64,000 bases of DNA from an uncultured Sphingomonadaceae bacterium (GCA_947493955.1 CANLSQ010000002.1:62001-126000); one strand, 5' to 3'; positions 46,818-56,650 are shown, counted from the first letter of the stretch. The notes: generated by a model from the sequence alone, not told the origin. Numbers and translations are program-made.

Positions 46818-46901
46818 CATACTCTCCTTTGGCCGGTTCGCGGTGCGACCCCGATTTTCACTGATGATTCAGAAAAAGCCACTGGAGCGATGAAAAGTCA
46901 A

Positions 46902-46915
46902 TGATTATCAATATT
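46902..46915 (-). promoter_or_regulatory. 14-mer upstream of rodZ shared with the feoA upstream region
   Basis: Minus-strand AATATTGATAATCA is identical to plus-strand 53787-53800 in front of feoA. GATAAT is the core of Fur-type half-sites. A regulatory role is an inference from the exact repeat and the A/T-rich dyad-like character. Confidence 0.3.
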
Positions 46916-46997
46916 TCCAGCCTAACGATATCGCCATTATGACGAGATCTCCGGGCTTTCAAGAAAACCGTCGATACCAATTGTTACATATGGACAG

Positions 46998-49280
46998 TCA
47001 ACCGATGTCCACCTGATGCTCGAGGGCCCATTCTTGCAGTGTGGTTCGGGGGTCGCTTGGCGGACCTGATAGCATCGCATTAAGCTGTTCCTGTGCTGCG
47101 CCCAGATCAAGCGAGCGAACCATAGCCTTGATCGGGCCAACAGATGCAGGTGTAATTGACAAACGCTTTATGCCAAGCCCCAACAGCGCTAGCGCATCCA
47201 TCGGCCGTCCGCCCATTTCACCGCAAACGCCCAGCTCAATGTCCAGTTCATCGGCTTGCTTGGAAACACGGCCAATGAAGCGCAGTATGGCCGGACTCAA
47301 CCAGTCGAACCGCTCGGCCAATTTCGGGTTGCTGCGATCGGCGGCAAAGAGAAATTGTGTAAGATCATTGGTACCAATTGACAAAAAATCGAGCCGTGGT
47401 GCCATCTGGTCCAGGCACTCCGCCAGGGCCGGAACTTCAAGCATAGCGCCGTAACGGATGGAAAGTGGTAACTGTTTCTTGCGGCTGCGCAAAAATTCCA
47501 GCTGTTTTTCAAACACAGTCTTGGCTTCGTCGAATTCCCATGGCTCGGCAATCATCGGAAACATCACGTTGAGTTTCCGTCCGGCGGCAGCCTCAATGAG
47601 CGCGCGCGCTTGCACTTTCATCAAGGCGTCCCGCTCCAGGCCAATGCGTAACGCGCGCCAGCCCATGGCCGGATTTTCTTCCTTGACTTCACTCGTTTGG
47701 AAATAAGGCAAAGGCTTATCCCCACCGATATCGACGGTGCGGAAAATAACCTGCTTGTCACCTGCCGCATCCAGCACATCGCGATAGAAGCGCAATTGTC
47801 CAGCGCGGCCTGGCATAGTGGCAGCGACAAGAAACTGGAACTCTGTCCGAAACAACCCAATGCCATCGGCGCCCGTGAGATTCAGCATCCCCATATCGTC
47901 ACGCAAGCCCGCGTTGATATTCAGCGTGATCCGCGTGCCATCTTTGGTTATCGGCTCTTCATCTTTAAGCGCGGTATAAGCCGCCCGCTTTTTCTGGGTC
48001 AGTTCAACCTGTGCTTCAAACGCATCCTGCATCGATTGGCCTGGCCGCACAAACAGCGCATTGTCATCGACATTCAGCAGCAAATAATCATTTTCGCGAA
48101 CAATCTGGCGGATGTTCTTAACCTGTCCCAATATCGGGATGTCCATTGCACGCGCGATGATGGTGACATGGGCGGTCAGTGATCCTTCTTCCAGCACCAC
48201 ACCCTTCAAACGCCGACGATCATATTCGAGCAGTTCCGCAGGTCCGAGATTGCGGGCAATCAATATTGTATCCTGTCGCAGACCCATGGTTGCCGCCGTA
48301 CCCATTTGGCCAGACACGATTCTCAACAAACGATTTGCCAGATCTTCCAGATCATGCATGCGTTCGGCCAAAAGCGGGTCATCTATCTGGCGCATCCGCA
48401 TACGGGTATGTTGCTGCACACGCTCAATGGCGGCCTCGGCGGTCAGGCCGCTGTCAATCGCTTCGTTGATCCGGCGGCTCCAACCTTCATCATAGGCAAA
48501 CATCTTGTAGGTTTGCAGAACCTCTTCATGTTCACCGCCGACGCCAAATTCTGCCTGATTTGTCATATGATCAATCTGGCTACGCATCTTGTCAAAGGCA
48601 GAATAGACCCGGTGTCTTTCGGCTTCGATATCTTCAGCGACAGTATGTTCGATTTTTACGCGTGGCTGGTGAAAGACGGCGAAGCCGCTCGCCTTACCCT
48701 TGACCAGTTGCAGTCCACTGAGCCGGTCCGCCCCATTGTTACGGGCTTCCGGGGCATCCACCGACTCCACATCGATCAGTTCTGCATTGGCAATCAGTTC
48801 AGAAAGCACCATCGCAGCCGTCTGAAAAGACTCAATCTCTTCTTCGGAATATTTGCGCGGTTCTATATGCTGGGCACATAACACGCCGACGGCCTGTTGG
48901 TTCCGGATAATCGGCACACCAGCAAAGCTGTGGAATTTCTCTTCGCCTGTTTCCGGGCGATATTGAAAATCCGGATGGCTAGCCGCTTCATCAAGATTCA
49001 GGGTTTCGACATTTTTGGCAATATAGCCCGTTAGTCCTTCACCAAATGCCAATTTCGTGACATGCACCGCTTCCTGATTAAGGCCGCGTGTGGCGTATAA
49101 TTCCAGCACGCCTTCACGGCGCAAATATATCGAACAGACCTCACTGCTCACCGCCTCCGCAATGGTTTCGACGACATGATTCAGTTTTGTCTGCGCATTG
49201 CCCGGCGAGGCCATAATCGACCTGAGTCCGGTCAATATGTTACGGGCTGTTACAGGACTGGACGTATGTTTGGTGGCCAT
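46998..49280 (-). CDS. ptsP: Phosphoenolpyruvate--protein phosphotransferase PtsP (nitrogen PTS enzyme I)
   Basis: The 760-residue enzyme takes phosphate from phosphoenolpyruvate and passes it to NPr in the regulatory nitrogen phosphotransfer chain. An N-terminal GAF domain (about 15-170) senses nitrogen metabolites such as glutamine in relatives. The phosphohistidine is His371 in GSLTAHVTIIARAMDIPILG. The C-terminal PEP-binding barrel shows GIGLFRTEFQFL, FRTVDIGGDKPLPY and LSIGTNDLTQF, ending in VCGEMGG. No ptsN or ptsO gene is adjacent. Confidence 0.95.
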   Translation of the reverse strand: MATKHTSSPVTARNILTGLRSIMASPGNAQTKLNHVVETIAEAVSSEVCSIYLRREGVLELYATRGLNQEAVHVTKLAFGEGLTGYIAKNVETLNLDEAASHPDFQYRPETGEEKFHSFAGVPIIRNQQAVGVLCAQHIEPRKYSEEEIESFQTAAMVLSELIANAELIDVESVDAPEARNNGADRLSGLQLVKGKASGFAVFHQPRVKIEHTVAEDIEAERHRVYSAFDKMRSQIDHMTNQAEFGVGGEHEEVLQTYKMFAYDEGWSRRINEAIDSGLTAEAAIERVQQHTRMRMRQIDDPLLAERMHDLEDLANRLLRIVSGQMGTAATMGLRQDTILIARNLGPAELLEYDRRRLKGVVLEEGSLTAHVTIIARAMDIPILGQVKNIRQIVRENDYLLLNVDDNALFVRPGQSMQDAFEAQVELTQKKRAAYTALKDEEPITKDGTRITLNINAGLRDDMGMLNLTGADGIGLFRTEFQFLVAATMPGRAGQLRFYRDVLDAAGDKQVIFRTVDIGGDKPLPYFQTSEVKEENPAMGWRALRIGLERDALMKVQARALIEAAAGRKLNVMFPMIAEPWEFDEAKTVFEKQLEFLRSRKKQLPLSIRYGAMLEVPALAECLDQMAPRLDFLSIGTNDLTQFLFAADRSNPKLAERFDWLSPAILRFIGRVSKQADELDIELGVCGEMGGRPMDALALLGLGIKRLSITPASVGPIKAMVRSLDLGAAQEQLNAMLSGPPSDPRTTLQEWALEHQVDIG

Positions 49281-49384
49281 AGGAATGACCTAGCAGAAAC
49301 CTCCCGAAGGCGCGACATGCAAAACGGTCAAAAGGCCAAAAAATGCATGTCATCCCATGACTTGTGGTTAACCACTATCTCGGT

Positions 49385-50404
49385 TTAGTCCGGTTCCGGA
49401 CCCACTTGTACAGCAAGCTTGCCCAGATTGGCGCCCGTGAACAACCGGTCGAGAGAAGCGGGTGCGTTTTCAAGGCCCTGCACCACATCTGTTTCGAATT
49501 TCAGACGTCCTTCCATCAGCCATCCGGCCATCGCCTGTGCGCCTTCAGGAAAACGGTCAAAATAGTCCAGGATAATGAATCCGCGTAACGTGGTTCGCCG
49601 CATTAACAGATTGGCAAAATTGGATGGACCGGGAGATCCGTCTGTATCGTTGTAGGTGGATATCAGTCCACAGAGCGGCATGCGTGAAAAATCATTCAGG
49701 CGTGCGATCACCGCATCCATGATTGCGCCACCGACACTTTCAAAGTTAATATCAATCCCGTTCGGACAATGCTTGTCCAATGCGGCACCGACGTCTTCGG
49801 TCTTGTAATTTATCGCAGCGTCAAATCCTGCTTCTTCCGTAAGCCATTGGCATTTATCATCAGATCCTGCGATGCCAACGACATGGCATCCATGAATTTT
49901 ACCGATTTGCCCTACCATAGAACCAACCGCGCCTGCAGCAGCAGAAACAACGAGCGTTTCGCCTTCCTTTGGTTTGCCGATATCCATCAGACCAAAATAG
50001 GCAGTCATGCCGGTTGCACCCAATGGCCCCATGTAAGCGGTCAATGGCACGCCGGGAATCGCAGGTAGCACGTTCGCCATGCCGCCGGGAATGTCATTAT
50101 ACATCGCCCAGGTAGACAGGCCTGTGTTGATCAGTGCGCCGACCGGTATGGCGTCGAAGTTGCTTTCTTCCACAACACCAATGCCACCACCGCGCATAGG
50201 ATCATCAATCGGGACCGGAGGCAAATAGCCATCCATATCACTCATCCAAATACGGTTGGTGGGATCAAGGGACAGGTAAACAGTGCGCACCCGAACCATA
50301 TCTGGTCCCAGCGGGCCCATTTCTTCCGTGACCAATTCAAGATCTCCGTCGGCAATCTTGCCGACGGGGCGTTTGCGCAAATACCAAACCTGATTTGTAG
50401 TCAT
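49385..50404 (-). CDS. NADP-dependent oxidoreductase, zinc-free MDR (leukotriene B4 dehydrogenase/CurA-like)
   Basis: A 339-residue medium-chain reductase of the zinc-independent type. It begins QVWYLRKRPVGK and shows TYLSLDPTNRIWMSD-like entry motifs, then a Rossmann fold with SAAAGAVGSMVGQIGK and GIAGSDDKC. Enzymes of this group reduce C=C double bonds in enones and prostaglandin- or curcumin-like substrates using NADPH. No zinc-ligand motif (GHE) is seen. It stands alone between ptsP and the DUF465 genes. Confidence 0.9.
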   Translation of the reverse strand: MTTNQVWYLRKRPVGKIADGDLELVTEEMGPLGPDMVRVRTVYLSLDPTNRIWMSDMDGYLPPVPIDDPMRGGGIGVVEESNFDAIPVGALINTGLSTWAMYNDIPGGMANVLPAIPGVPLTAYMGPLGATGMTAYFGLMDIGKPKEGETLVVSAAAGAVGSMVGQIGKIHGCHVVGIAGSDDKCQWLTEEAGFDAAINYKTEDVGAALDKHCPNGIDINFESVGGAIMDAVIARLNDFSRMPLCGLISTYNDTDGSPGPSNFANLLMRRTTLRGFIILDYFDRFPEGAQAMAGWLMEGRLKFETDVVQGLENAPASLDRLFTGANLGKLAVQVGPEPD

Positions 50405-50586
50405 GGGACTTATCCTCTCATTATCGATCTCCCAGACCTTGGGGAAACCAGGGAGTAAGTCAATGACTTGAATGTTTTAACTGGATAGATCGATGCAATT
50501 CAGACGGGCTTGCGGGTGCCAGGGGCATATCGAAAATATGGTCTGATGAACCAGACTGAAACACAAAAACTGATTATAAATTTCGA

Positions 50587-50745
50587 TCAGGCATCCGTTA
50601 GCAACTCTTCCTTCAACCGCAGCTTTTGTTTCTTCAGGTCATGAAGTCGAATCGTATCTGGAACCGGGCGGGCCTCTTCTTCACTAATCTGGCGATCCAG
50701 GGCCTCGTGTTTTCCGCGTAGGGCTGACAGATGATTCTGATCCAT
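50587..50745 (-). CDS. DUF465 family small protein (YdcH-like)
   Basis: A 52-residue protein, MDQNHLSALRGKHEALDRQI then SEEEARPVPDTIRLHDLKKQ and KLRLKEELLTDA, with the family pattern of a short helical hairpin rich in Leu, Lys and Glu. The ATG at 50745 follows AGGAG by six bases. A second DUF465 gene is divergent 191 bases away. Function unknown. Confidence 0.85.
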   Translation of the reverse strand: MDQNHLSALRGKHEALDRQISEEEARPVPDTIRLHDLKKQKLRLKEELLTDA

Positions 50746-50936
50746 AATATTCTCCTGATTTTTTATAGTGTTGCTGGGTTGAAAGTGGCTGCGGGTGTCC
50801 CTTTCCATTTGCCTTACGCTTGTCATCAAGCGGAGACGATGACCATGGATATTAATGTCTTGGTTTCGACATGAACCATGAATAGGGTGAAGATTACAAA
50901 TTTGTTGCAGGCATGCAAGGGGCGAATGGATCCATT

Positions 50937-51140
50937 ATGGCGATAAGCGATCAGGAGTTGCGGCAGCGGCTTGAACTACTGAAGCAAGAGCACCGTGATC
51001 TGGACGATGCAATCACGGCTCTCATGGAATCAGGCAGTCATGATCAATTGCGCGCCGCACGTCTCAAGAAGCGTAAATTGCACCTGCGGGACCGCATCAT
51101 CCAGATCGAAAATCAGCTGATACCGGATATTATTGCCTGA
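50937..51140 (+). CDS. DUF465 family small protein (YdcH-like), second copy
   Basis: A 67-residue protein of the same family, with LELLKQEHRDLDDAITALME and LRAARLKKRKLHLRDRIIQI, predicted to form a coiled-coil hairpin. I chose the ATG at 50937; an ATG eight codons earlier (50913) is possible. It is divergent from the shorter DUF465 gene and lies 161 bases upstream of the RcdA-like gene. Its role is unknown. Confidence 0.82.
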   Translation: MAISDQELRQRLELLKQEHRDLDDAITALMESGSHDQLRAARLKKRKLHLRDRIIQIENQLIPDIIA

Positions 51141-51301
51141 TCAGGCGCATAATTGCGCCGGTTCGGCCATGTTAACTGTTTCTGTCTACCCATTAACCCG
51201 CGGGTGGGCCGCGTGTCACATTGAAACATCTTGCAAATTAACCCTTTGACCAGCAAATTTTAACTGTCCCTGCTCACAAAATATTTGCTACACCATCGGG
51301 C

Positions 51302-51757
51302 ATGGCTGACAGCGAAGCATTAATAACGCCCAAATTACTGGATGCGCTCTATACTGAGTCTATGGTGCTTGCTGACGAGGCACGGTCCTATTTTGAATCC
51401 GGCCGCTTTAATGAGCAGTGCGAAGACAAAGCAACGCTGTCTGTATCATTTTCTTGCGAATCTTTGAAAGTCACAACACGCCTGATGCATTGCATCGCAT
51501 GGCTGTTGAACCAACGAGCATTGCATGGCGAAGATATGACCGAAGGCGAGGCATGGAACCATAACCGCGAACTGGGCTATGCCGCAGCCAGTGATGGTCC
51601 AATGGTGGCGCTGTTTCCTAACGAGGCACGTGAAATAATTGATGCCAGCGAAGAGCTGTTTCAGCGCCTGCAACGTCTTTCGGCACGGCTTGGGTATGAG
51701 GATATCTCGGAGCCGCCGGTCCATGATATGTTCCGACGACTCAAAAGCTCCTTCTGA
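51302..51757 (+). CDS. DUF1465 protein, RcdA-like (regulator of CtrA degradation family)
   Basis: A 151-residue cytoplasmic protein of the alphaproteobacterial DUF1465 family that includes Caulobacter RcdA, an adaptor that helps deliver CtrA to ClpXP. The helical core with TRLMHCIAWLLNQRALHGED and a C-terminal LFQRLQRLSARL segment fits the three-helix RcdA fold. It converges on the alkene reductase gene with an 18-base gap. Whether it acts on CtrA here is inferred from family membership only. Confidence 0.82.
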   Translation: MADSEALITPKLLDALYTESMVLADEARSYFESGRFNEQCEDKATLSVSFSCESLKVTTRLMHCIAWLLNQRALHGEDMTEGEAWNHNRELGYAAASDGPMVALFPNEAREIIDASEELFQRLQRLSARLGYEDISEPPVHDMFRRLKSSF

Positions 51758-51775
51758 TTTCGTAAACTGTTCTGA

Positions 51776-52879
51776 TCAGGCCGTCGCTTTGGCCTGTTCC
51801 ATTGTTGGATAATCCACATAACCTTCTGCGCCCTGACTATACCATGTCGGCGTGAAATCGATCGGATTGAGTTCTGCACCAATGCGGAAACGCTCGGGCA
51901 AATCGGGATTGGTCATGAAAGTCCGGCCAAAGCTGATCGCATCTGCTTTGTCATTTGCCAGAGCCTCTGTCGCATTATCATAAAAATAATCGCTGTTGAG
52001 CACCAGAGGCTTGCTGAATACCGGACGGATATCGGGGCTAACTGCTGGCACATCAGTATTGCCATAAGTGCCATGTGCAGGTGGTTCGCGCAATTCAAGA
52101 AACGCGATGCCAATGCCGTCGAGTAATTTGGCAGCGGCGGTAAAGGTTTCGACCGGTGTTGCATCGTCCGCGCCCTGTGAATCGCCATTGGGAGAGAGCC
52201 TTACGGAAACCCGGTCGCTGCCCCAGACGTCAACCAGTCGCTGTGTCACTTCACCAAGCAAGCGGATTCGGTTTTCGATCGAACCGCCATATTCATCGGT
52301 ACGGAAATTAGTGCCAGAGCGGATGAACTGATCGATCAGATACCCATTGGCGCTGTGCAGTTGCACCCCGTCAAAACCTGCCTTTTTCGCATTCTCGGCA
52401 GCATTGGTATAATCGTCCAGCAAGCCTGGAATTTCATCCAGTTCAAGTGGGCGCGCTTCCACATAGTCGCGCTTGCCCTGATAGGTACGGACGCTTCCCG
52501 GTGCGGTGGTCGCGGAGGAAGAAACGGGCTTTTCACCACCAAGGAAATCAGGGTGTACAATCCTGCCCATATGCCAAAGCTGGCAGATGATCCGACCGCC
52601 CGCCTGATGAACCTGCTCGACAATCGGCTTCCATGCTTCAGTTTGCTCGTCGTTCCAGATGCCAGGCGCAAAGGGCGTACCCAAGCCTTGCTGACTGATA
52701 CCTGTGGCCTCGGATATGATCAGCCCAGCACCAGCGCGCTGGGAATAATATTCACCCATGATCGGAGTAGGCACATGCTCCATCGTCGAACGGCAGCGCG
52801 TCAAGGGCGCCATTAGCATCCGGTTGGGGGCTTCGATCGCGCCAAGGGTAATGGGATCAAATAATGTGCTCATATCCAT
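51776..52879 (-). CDS. Alkene reductase, Old Yellow Enzyme family
   Basis: A 367-residue FMN enzyme that reduces electron-poor C=C bonds, nitro compounds or nitrate esters with NAD(P)H. Family features: a start like LFDPITLGAIEAPNRMLMAP, the LWHMGR segment, the His-Asn pair in VQLHSANGYLIDQFIRSGTN and DEYGGSIENRIRLLGE, and a C-terminal RTFMTNPDLPERF. NemA-like by length and motifs. The start is 52879 (an ATG two codons on is possible). Physiological substrate unknown. Confidence 0.94.
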   Translation of the reverse strand: MDMSTLFDPITLGAIEAPNRMLMAPLTRCRSTMEHVPTPIMGEYYSQRAGAGLIISEATGISQQGLGTPFAPGIWNDEQTEAWKPIVEQVHQAGGRIICQLWHMGRIVHPDFLGGEKPVSSSATTAPGSVRTYQGKRDYVEARPLELDEIPGLLDDYTNAAENAKKAGFDGVQLHSANGYLIDQFIRSGTNFRTDEYGGSIENRIRLLGEVTQRLVDVWGSDRVSVRLSPNGDSQGADDATPVETFTAAAKLLDGIGIAFLELREPPAHGTYGNTDVPAVSPDIRPVFSKPLVLNSDYFYDNATEALANDKADAISFGRTFMTNPDLPERFRIGAELNPIDFTPTWYSQGAEGYVDYPTMEQAKATA

Positions 52880-53039
52880 GTTCTTTCGCTATTTTTAACT
52901 GCTTGATGAATAGCTAGTCAGGCCAGTGGCGCTTTGCAATGCAATGCTTTAAAAACTTTTCTTTCAGCCTATATCGGATTTATTGGTCTCCCGACGCGCC
53001 CTCGCCCATATAGGGAATCACGTACAAGGAATTCAGGAC

Positions 53040-53717
53040 ATGCACCCGAAACAACCCAAACCGCTCAGAGATGATCCCACGCTCGATGAAGTGCGCGCTT
53101 ATCTCGCGCCGCTTCTAGCGTCGCAAGCGGCTTTTGACGGGTGGAACGAAGACGCAGTGGCAGCAGCGGCCAAGCAAGCCGGAGTTGATGGCGATATGGC
53201 ACGACTGGCGTTTAACGACGATCCGGTGGATATGATTGATGCATGGTTTCAATCCGTCGATGAAACCATGGTGGCAAAATATTCCGAAGAAGAGCTTGGA
53301 GCCATGAAGATTCGCGAACGAATCACGGCGCTCGTGGTTGCACGGCTGGAGATACTGGAGCCAGACCGGGAAGGGTTGCGCCGGGCCTTGGCCCTACTCG
53401 CGGTACCTCCCAATCTCAGGACTGCTGCCAAGCTTGGTTGGCGGGCAGCAGATAAAATGTGGCGGCTCGCCGGCGATACAGCAACCGACTATAATCATTA
53501 TACAAAACGGACACTTTTGTCGGCTGTATATGGCAGTACAATCAGCGTTTTTCTTGATGATGAAAGCGATGACCATGCCGATACCAAAGCGTTTCTGGAT
53601 CGGCGGATCGAAAATGTAATGCAGTTCGAGAAGGTTAAAGCCAAACTGACAAGGCCGGGCGGTGACCGGTTCAGCATGGCGCGCTTTATAGGACGGCTGC
53701 GCTATCGCGGAGCCTGA
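53040..53717 (+). CDS. COQ9 family protein
   Basis: A 225-residue protein whose C-terminal half holds the COQ9 signature GWRAADKMWRLAGDTATDYN then HYTKRTLLSAVYGSTISVFL. COQ9 binds isoprenoid lipids and assists the ubiquinone hydroxylase COQ7 in mitochondria; bacterial relatives are found in alphaproteobacteria. The N-terminal region resembles a TetR-like helical fold, as in human COQ9. The ATG at 53040 is preceded by AAGGAATTCAGGAC. Together with the UbiH-like gene at 37 kb it points to ubiquinone synthesis. Confidence 0.9.
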   Translation: MHPKQPKPLRDDPTLDEVRAYLAPLLASQAAFDGWNEDAVAAAAKQAGVDGDMARLAFNDDPVDMIDAWFQSVDETMVAKYSEEELGAMKIRERITALVVARLEILEPDREGLRRALALLAVPPNLRTAAKLGWRAADKMWRLAGDTATDYNHYTKRTLLSAVYGSTISVFLDDESDDHADTKAFLDRRIENVMQFEKVKAKLTRPGGDRFSMARFIGRLRYRGA

Positions 53718-53786
53718 GCATCAAATTCTAGTGGGTTATTCTTAGAATGACGCACGCACCAACAAAAGACTCGCCATGCCTAATCA

Positions 53787-53815
53787 ATATTGATAATCAG
53801 TCGCAACTGATATCT
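53787..53815 (+). promoter_or_regulatory. Candidate iron-regulator (Fur/Irr-type) operator of feoAB
   Basis: GATAATCAGT (53793-53802) is followed by CGCA and ACTGATATC: the inner arms ATCAGT and ACTGAT (53797-53802, 53807-53812) are exact reverse complements, flanked by GATA and an ATC that give partial extension. It lies 14 bases before the feoA ATG. The site is seen directly; the regulator is inferred from the iron-uptake gene. Confidence 0.45.
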
Positions 53816-53828
53816 ATTGAGCTTATCT

Positions 53829-54095
53829 ATGAACGCACCGGTTACATTAGCGCTGACGCTGGATCGCCTTGCCATGCGGCAGCGTGCTGAAATTTCTTCG
53901 ATTGACTGGAGCGCTATATCAGAAAATGAAGGGGCGCGGCTTCGCGCCCTGGGTCTTGATGAGGGTGTTACAGTGGAAAAGCTTCATAAAGGCATGTTTG
54001 GCTTCAATGATCCTATTGCTCTCAAAGTTGGCCGGATGATGATTGCGATTCGCAAATCTCATGCAGCAACCATATCGGTGGTTGTCCCAGCCTAA
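53829..54095 (+). CDS. feoA: Ferrous iron transport protein FeoA
   Basis: An 88-residue SH3-like cytoplasmic protein thought to assist FeoB. The typical sequence ENEGARLRALGLDEGVTVEK is followed by PIALKVGRMMIAIRKSHAAT, which is the FeoA signature. I start at ATG 53829; a TTG four codons earlier is open. It is followed by feoB after three bases, so they are co-transcribed. A candidate operator lies just upstream. Confidence 0.92.
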   Translation: MNAPVTLALTLDRLAMRQRAEISSIDWSAISENEGARLRALGLDEGVTVEKLHKGMFGFNDPIALKVGRMMIAIRKSHAATISVVVPA

Positions 54096-54098
54096 ATT

Positions 54099-55958
54099 AT
54101 GAGCGAAACAGCCCCCCTTATTGTCCTGGCGGGCAACCCCAATGCCGGTAAAAGCGCCTTGTTCAATGCGCTGACCGGGGCGCGGCAGAAAATTGCAAAT
54201 TATCCCGGCGTTACCGTGGAACGCAAGTCCGGTCATTTTCAGTTAGATGATGGTCGCCCGGTCGAACTTGTCGATTTACCAGGCAGCTACAGTCTCGATC
54301 CAACCAGCCCGGATGAAGCGGTCACACGCAGCGTGATCATGGGAGAACAGAAAGGCGAGCGACAGCCAGATGCAATTGTTATTGTACTGGATGCTGCCAA
54401 TCTCGACAATCATCTGCGCTTCGCACTGGAAGTAATTGCACTGGGCAGACCTGTCCTCATTGCGCTTAACATGATGGATCTTGCGGAGCGCGACGGTTTA
54501 ACGCTGGATCCGGCCAAGCTGGAAGCAGAACTGGGCGTACCGGTTATTCCAACTGTTGCCGTTCGCAGTCGCGGTCTTGAGCTCTTGTCCGCCGCTATTG
54601 AAACACGTCTTTCCGAGAAAAACGCACAACCGACTACCATTGTCCCCAAAGAACGCGGCCACGGCCTGCGCAAGCAGGCAAAGGAAATTGCCAGTTTGGC
54701 GATTATTGCTGAAACCGCAGGTCGCCGGTGGTCAGAACGCGCGGATGCTGTGTTCCTGCATCCTTTTGCCGGACCGATCATCCTCCTTGCGATTATGTTT
54801 GTGATGTTTCAGGCAGTCTTTGCCTGGTCCGAAGCACCCATAGGCTGGATCGAAGGCGCAGGCGAATGGGCCGCAGCAACGGTGGAAGCCAATCTGGACG
54901 AGGGCTTTTTGCGCGATTTTTTGATTGAGGGCGCGATTGGCGGGGTCGGATCAGTTGTCGTCTTCCTCCCGCAAATCTTGATTTTGTTTCTGTTCATCCT
55001 CTTGCTCGAAGCCAGCGGTTATATGACACGCGCAGCCTTTATCATGGACCGGTTGATGGCCAGTGTCGGTCTGTCCGGACGCAGTTTTATTCCACTGCTG
55101 TCGTCTTTCGCCTGCGCCATTCCCGGCATCATGGCGACGCGCAGTATAGCGGACCCGAAAGACAGGCTGACCACGATATTAGTCGCGCCGCTTATGACCT
55201 GCGCAGCGCGTCTGCCGGTATATGCAATCATCATTGGCGCCTTCATTCCTGCCCGCGACGTAGGTGGAGGTATCGGCCTTCAAGGCCTGGTTCTGTTCGG
55301 TCTTTATATCTTCGGCATTCTCGGCGCGATGATTGTTGCACTGGTACTGCGCAGCACCGTCACCAAAGGCCCGAACAGCGGCTTCCTAATGGAAATGCCC
55401 AAATATCAGATGCCTCGTATTCGTGATATATTGCTGGGTCTCTGGCAGCGAGCCTGGATTTTTTTGCGCCGCGCCGGGACGATCATCTTCGCTGCTACCG
55501 TGGTGCTTTGGCTCATGTTGACCTATCCCAAAGTGCCGATTGATAGCCCGGTAAGCCAAGTGGATTATTCTGCCGCTGGCCGAATAGCCAACGTCATCGA
55601 ACCAGTGGTTGCGCCGATTGGTTTCAATCGCGATATGGCGCTGGCTTTGATCCCTGCCATGGCGGCCCGCGAGGTGGCGGTAGCGGCGCTGGCAACAACC
55701 TATGCGATTGATGCACCTGATGAGGAAGCAGAAGCGAAATCATTAACTGAGCGCCTCCAAAGCCGCTGGTCCTTGCCAACCGCCTTGGCGTTTCTGGCTT
55801 GGTTTGTTTTTGCACCCCAATGCATCTCTACCATTGCCGTGACACGCCGCGAAACCAATGGCTGGAAATGGCCAATGTTTATGTTGGGATATCTTTTCGC
55901 GCTGGCTTATGTGGCGGCCGGGATTACATATTGGAGTGCTGTCGCCCTCGGTCTATAG
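54099..55958 (+). CDS. feoB: Ferrous iron transporter FeoB
   Basis: A 619-residue inner-membrane Fe(II) transporter. The N-terminal G-protein domain has G1 GNPNAGKS (12-19), G3 [10 protein letters not shown] and G4 LNMMDLAE. The membrane part has two Gate motifs with the conserved AIPGIMATR and [20 protein letters not shown] (the Cys-containing gate). It is somewhat shorter than the E. coli protein (773), as in many bacteria with a shortened C-terminus. It follows feoA by three bases. Under low oxygen, Fe(II) uptake would supply the heme-rich cbb3 oxidase encoded nearby. Confidence 0.95.
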   Translation: MSETAPLIVLAGNPNAGKSALFNALTGARQKIANYPGVTVERKSGHFQLDDGRPVELVDLPGSYSLDPTSPDEAVTRSVIMGEQKGERQPDAIVIVLDAANLDNHLRFALEVIALGRPVLIALNMMDLAERDGLTLDPAKLEAELGVPVIPTVAVRSRGLELLSAAIETRLSEKNAQPTTIVPKERGHGLRKQAKEIASLAIIAETAGRRWSERADAVFLHPFAGPIILLAIMFVMFQAVFAWSEAPIGWIEGAGEWAAATVEANLDEGFLRDFLIEGAIGGVGSVVVFLPQILILFLFILLLEASGYMTRAAFIMDRLMASVGLSGRSFIPLLSSFACAIPGIMATRSIADPKDRLTTILVAPLMTCAARLPVYAIIIGAFIPARDVGGGIGLQGLVLFGLYIFGILGAMIVALVLRSTVTKGPNSGFLMEMPKYQMPRIRDILLGLWQRAWIFLRRAGTIIFAATVVLWLMLTYPKVPIDSPVSQVDYSAAGRIANVIEPVVAPIGFNRDMALALIPAMAAREVAVAALATTYAIDAPDEEAEAKSLTERLQSRWSLPTALAFLAWFVFAPQCISTIAVTRRETNGWKWPMFMLGYLFALAYVAAGITYWSAVALGL

Positions 55959-56008
55959 AGCCTCCAGAGAATCGAAAAACATCACATATATTCCAAGGGG
56001 AAATGCAA

Positions 56009-56536
56009 ATGGCTGGCGGCATCAATAAAGTAATTATCGTAGGAAATCTGGGTGCCGACCCTGAAGTGCGCACATTCAACAATGGCGGCAAAGTCTGCAA
56101 TCTGCGCATCGCGACATCCGAAAGCTGGAAAGACCGAAACACCGGTGAGCGCAAGGAAAAGACCGAGTGGCATAGCGTTGCTATCTTCTCCGAAGGCCTG
56201 GCTGGCGTCGCGGAAAAATATCTCCGCAAGGGCAGCAAAGTTTATATCGAGGGAAAACTACAGACCCGCAAATGGCAAGACCAGTCCGGCAATGACCGTT
56301 ATTCAACCGAGATTGTCTTGCAGGGTTTTGATGGCAAATTGGAAATGCTCGATTCCCGTCAAGGTGGCGGTATGGGCGGCCAAGGCGGCGGCAATGACGG
56401 CTGGAGCGGCGGTGGTTCCGGTGGCGGCTCTGGCGGTGGTTCCAATGACGGGTGGGGCAATACCGGTGGCGGATCTTCCGGCGGTCAAGGCGGCGGCGCA
56501 TTTGACAGCGACCTCGATGACGACGTACCGTTCTAG
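56009..56536 (+). CDS. ssb: Single-stranded DNA-binding protein
   Basis: A 175-residue homotetrameric protein that coats single-stranded DNA in replication and repair. It has an OB-fold (about 1-112, [19 protein letters not shown] with [13 protein letters not shown] and [13 protein letters not shown]), a Gly/Ser/Asn-rich flexible linker, and the acidic tip DDDVPF that binds partner proteins. The ATG at 56009 is chosen because AAGGGG is eight bases upstream; an ATG two codons earlier is too close. It lies 50 bases after feoB. Confidence 0.95.
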   Translation: MAGGINKVIIVGNLGADPEVRTFNNGGKVCNLRIATSESWKDRNTGERKEKTEWHSVAIFSEGLAGVAEKYLRKGSKVYIEGKLQTRKWQDQSGNDRYSTEIVLQGFDGKLEMLDSRQGGGMGGQGGGNDGWSGGGSGGGSGGGSNDGWGNTGGGSSGGQGGGAFDSDLDDDVPF

Positions 56537-56550
56537 AAGCTAGAGCGTAG

Positions 56551-56573
56551 CTTACACCCGCGAGGGTGTGAAG
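56551..56573 (+). terminator. Possible terminator downstream of ssb
   Basis: CTTACACCC and GGGTGTGAAG form a stem with one bulge and a GCGA loop 14 bases after the ssb stop. There is no clear T-run, so a role in termination is uncertain. Confidence 0.4.
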
Positions 56574-56650
56574 TTGCTTGACAGTATCGGCCCATAAAAT
56601 CGGGGACAGGCCGGGCTATTGCCCTGACACTCGACGAGGTTTACTGATCC

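Noticed and set aside
56578-56600. TTGACA upstream of the fnr gene as a sigma-70 -35 box
   Set aside because: No acceptable -10 element lies 16-18 bases downstream.
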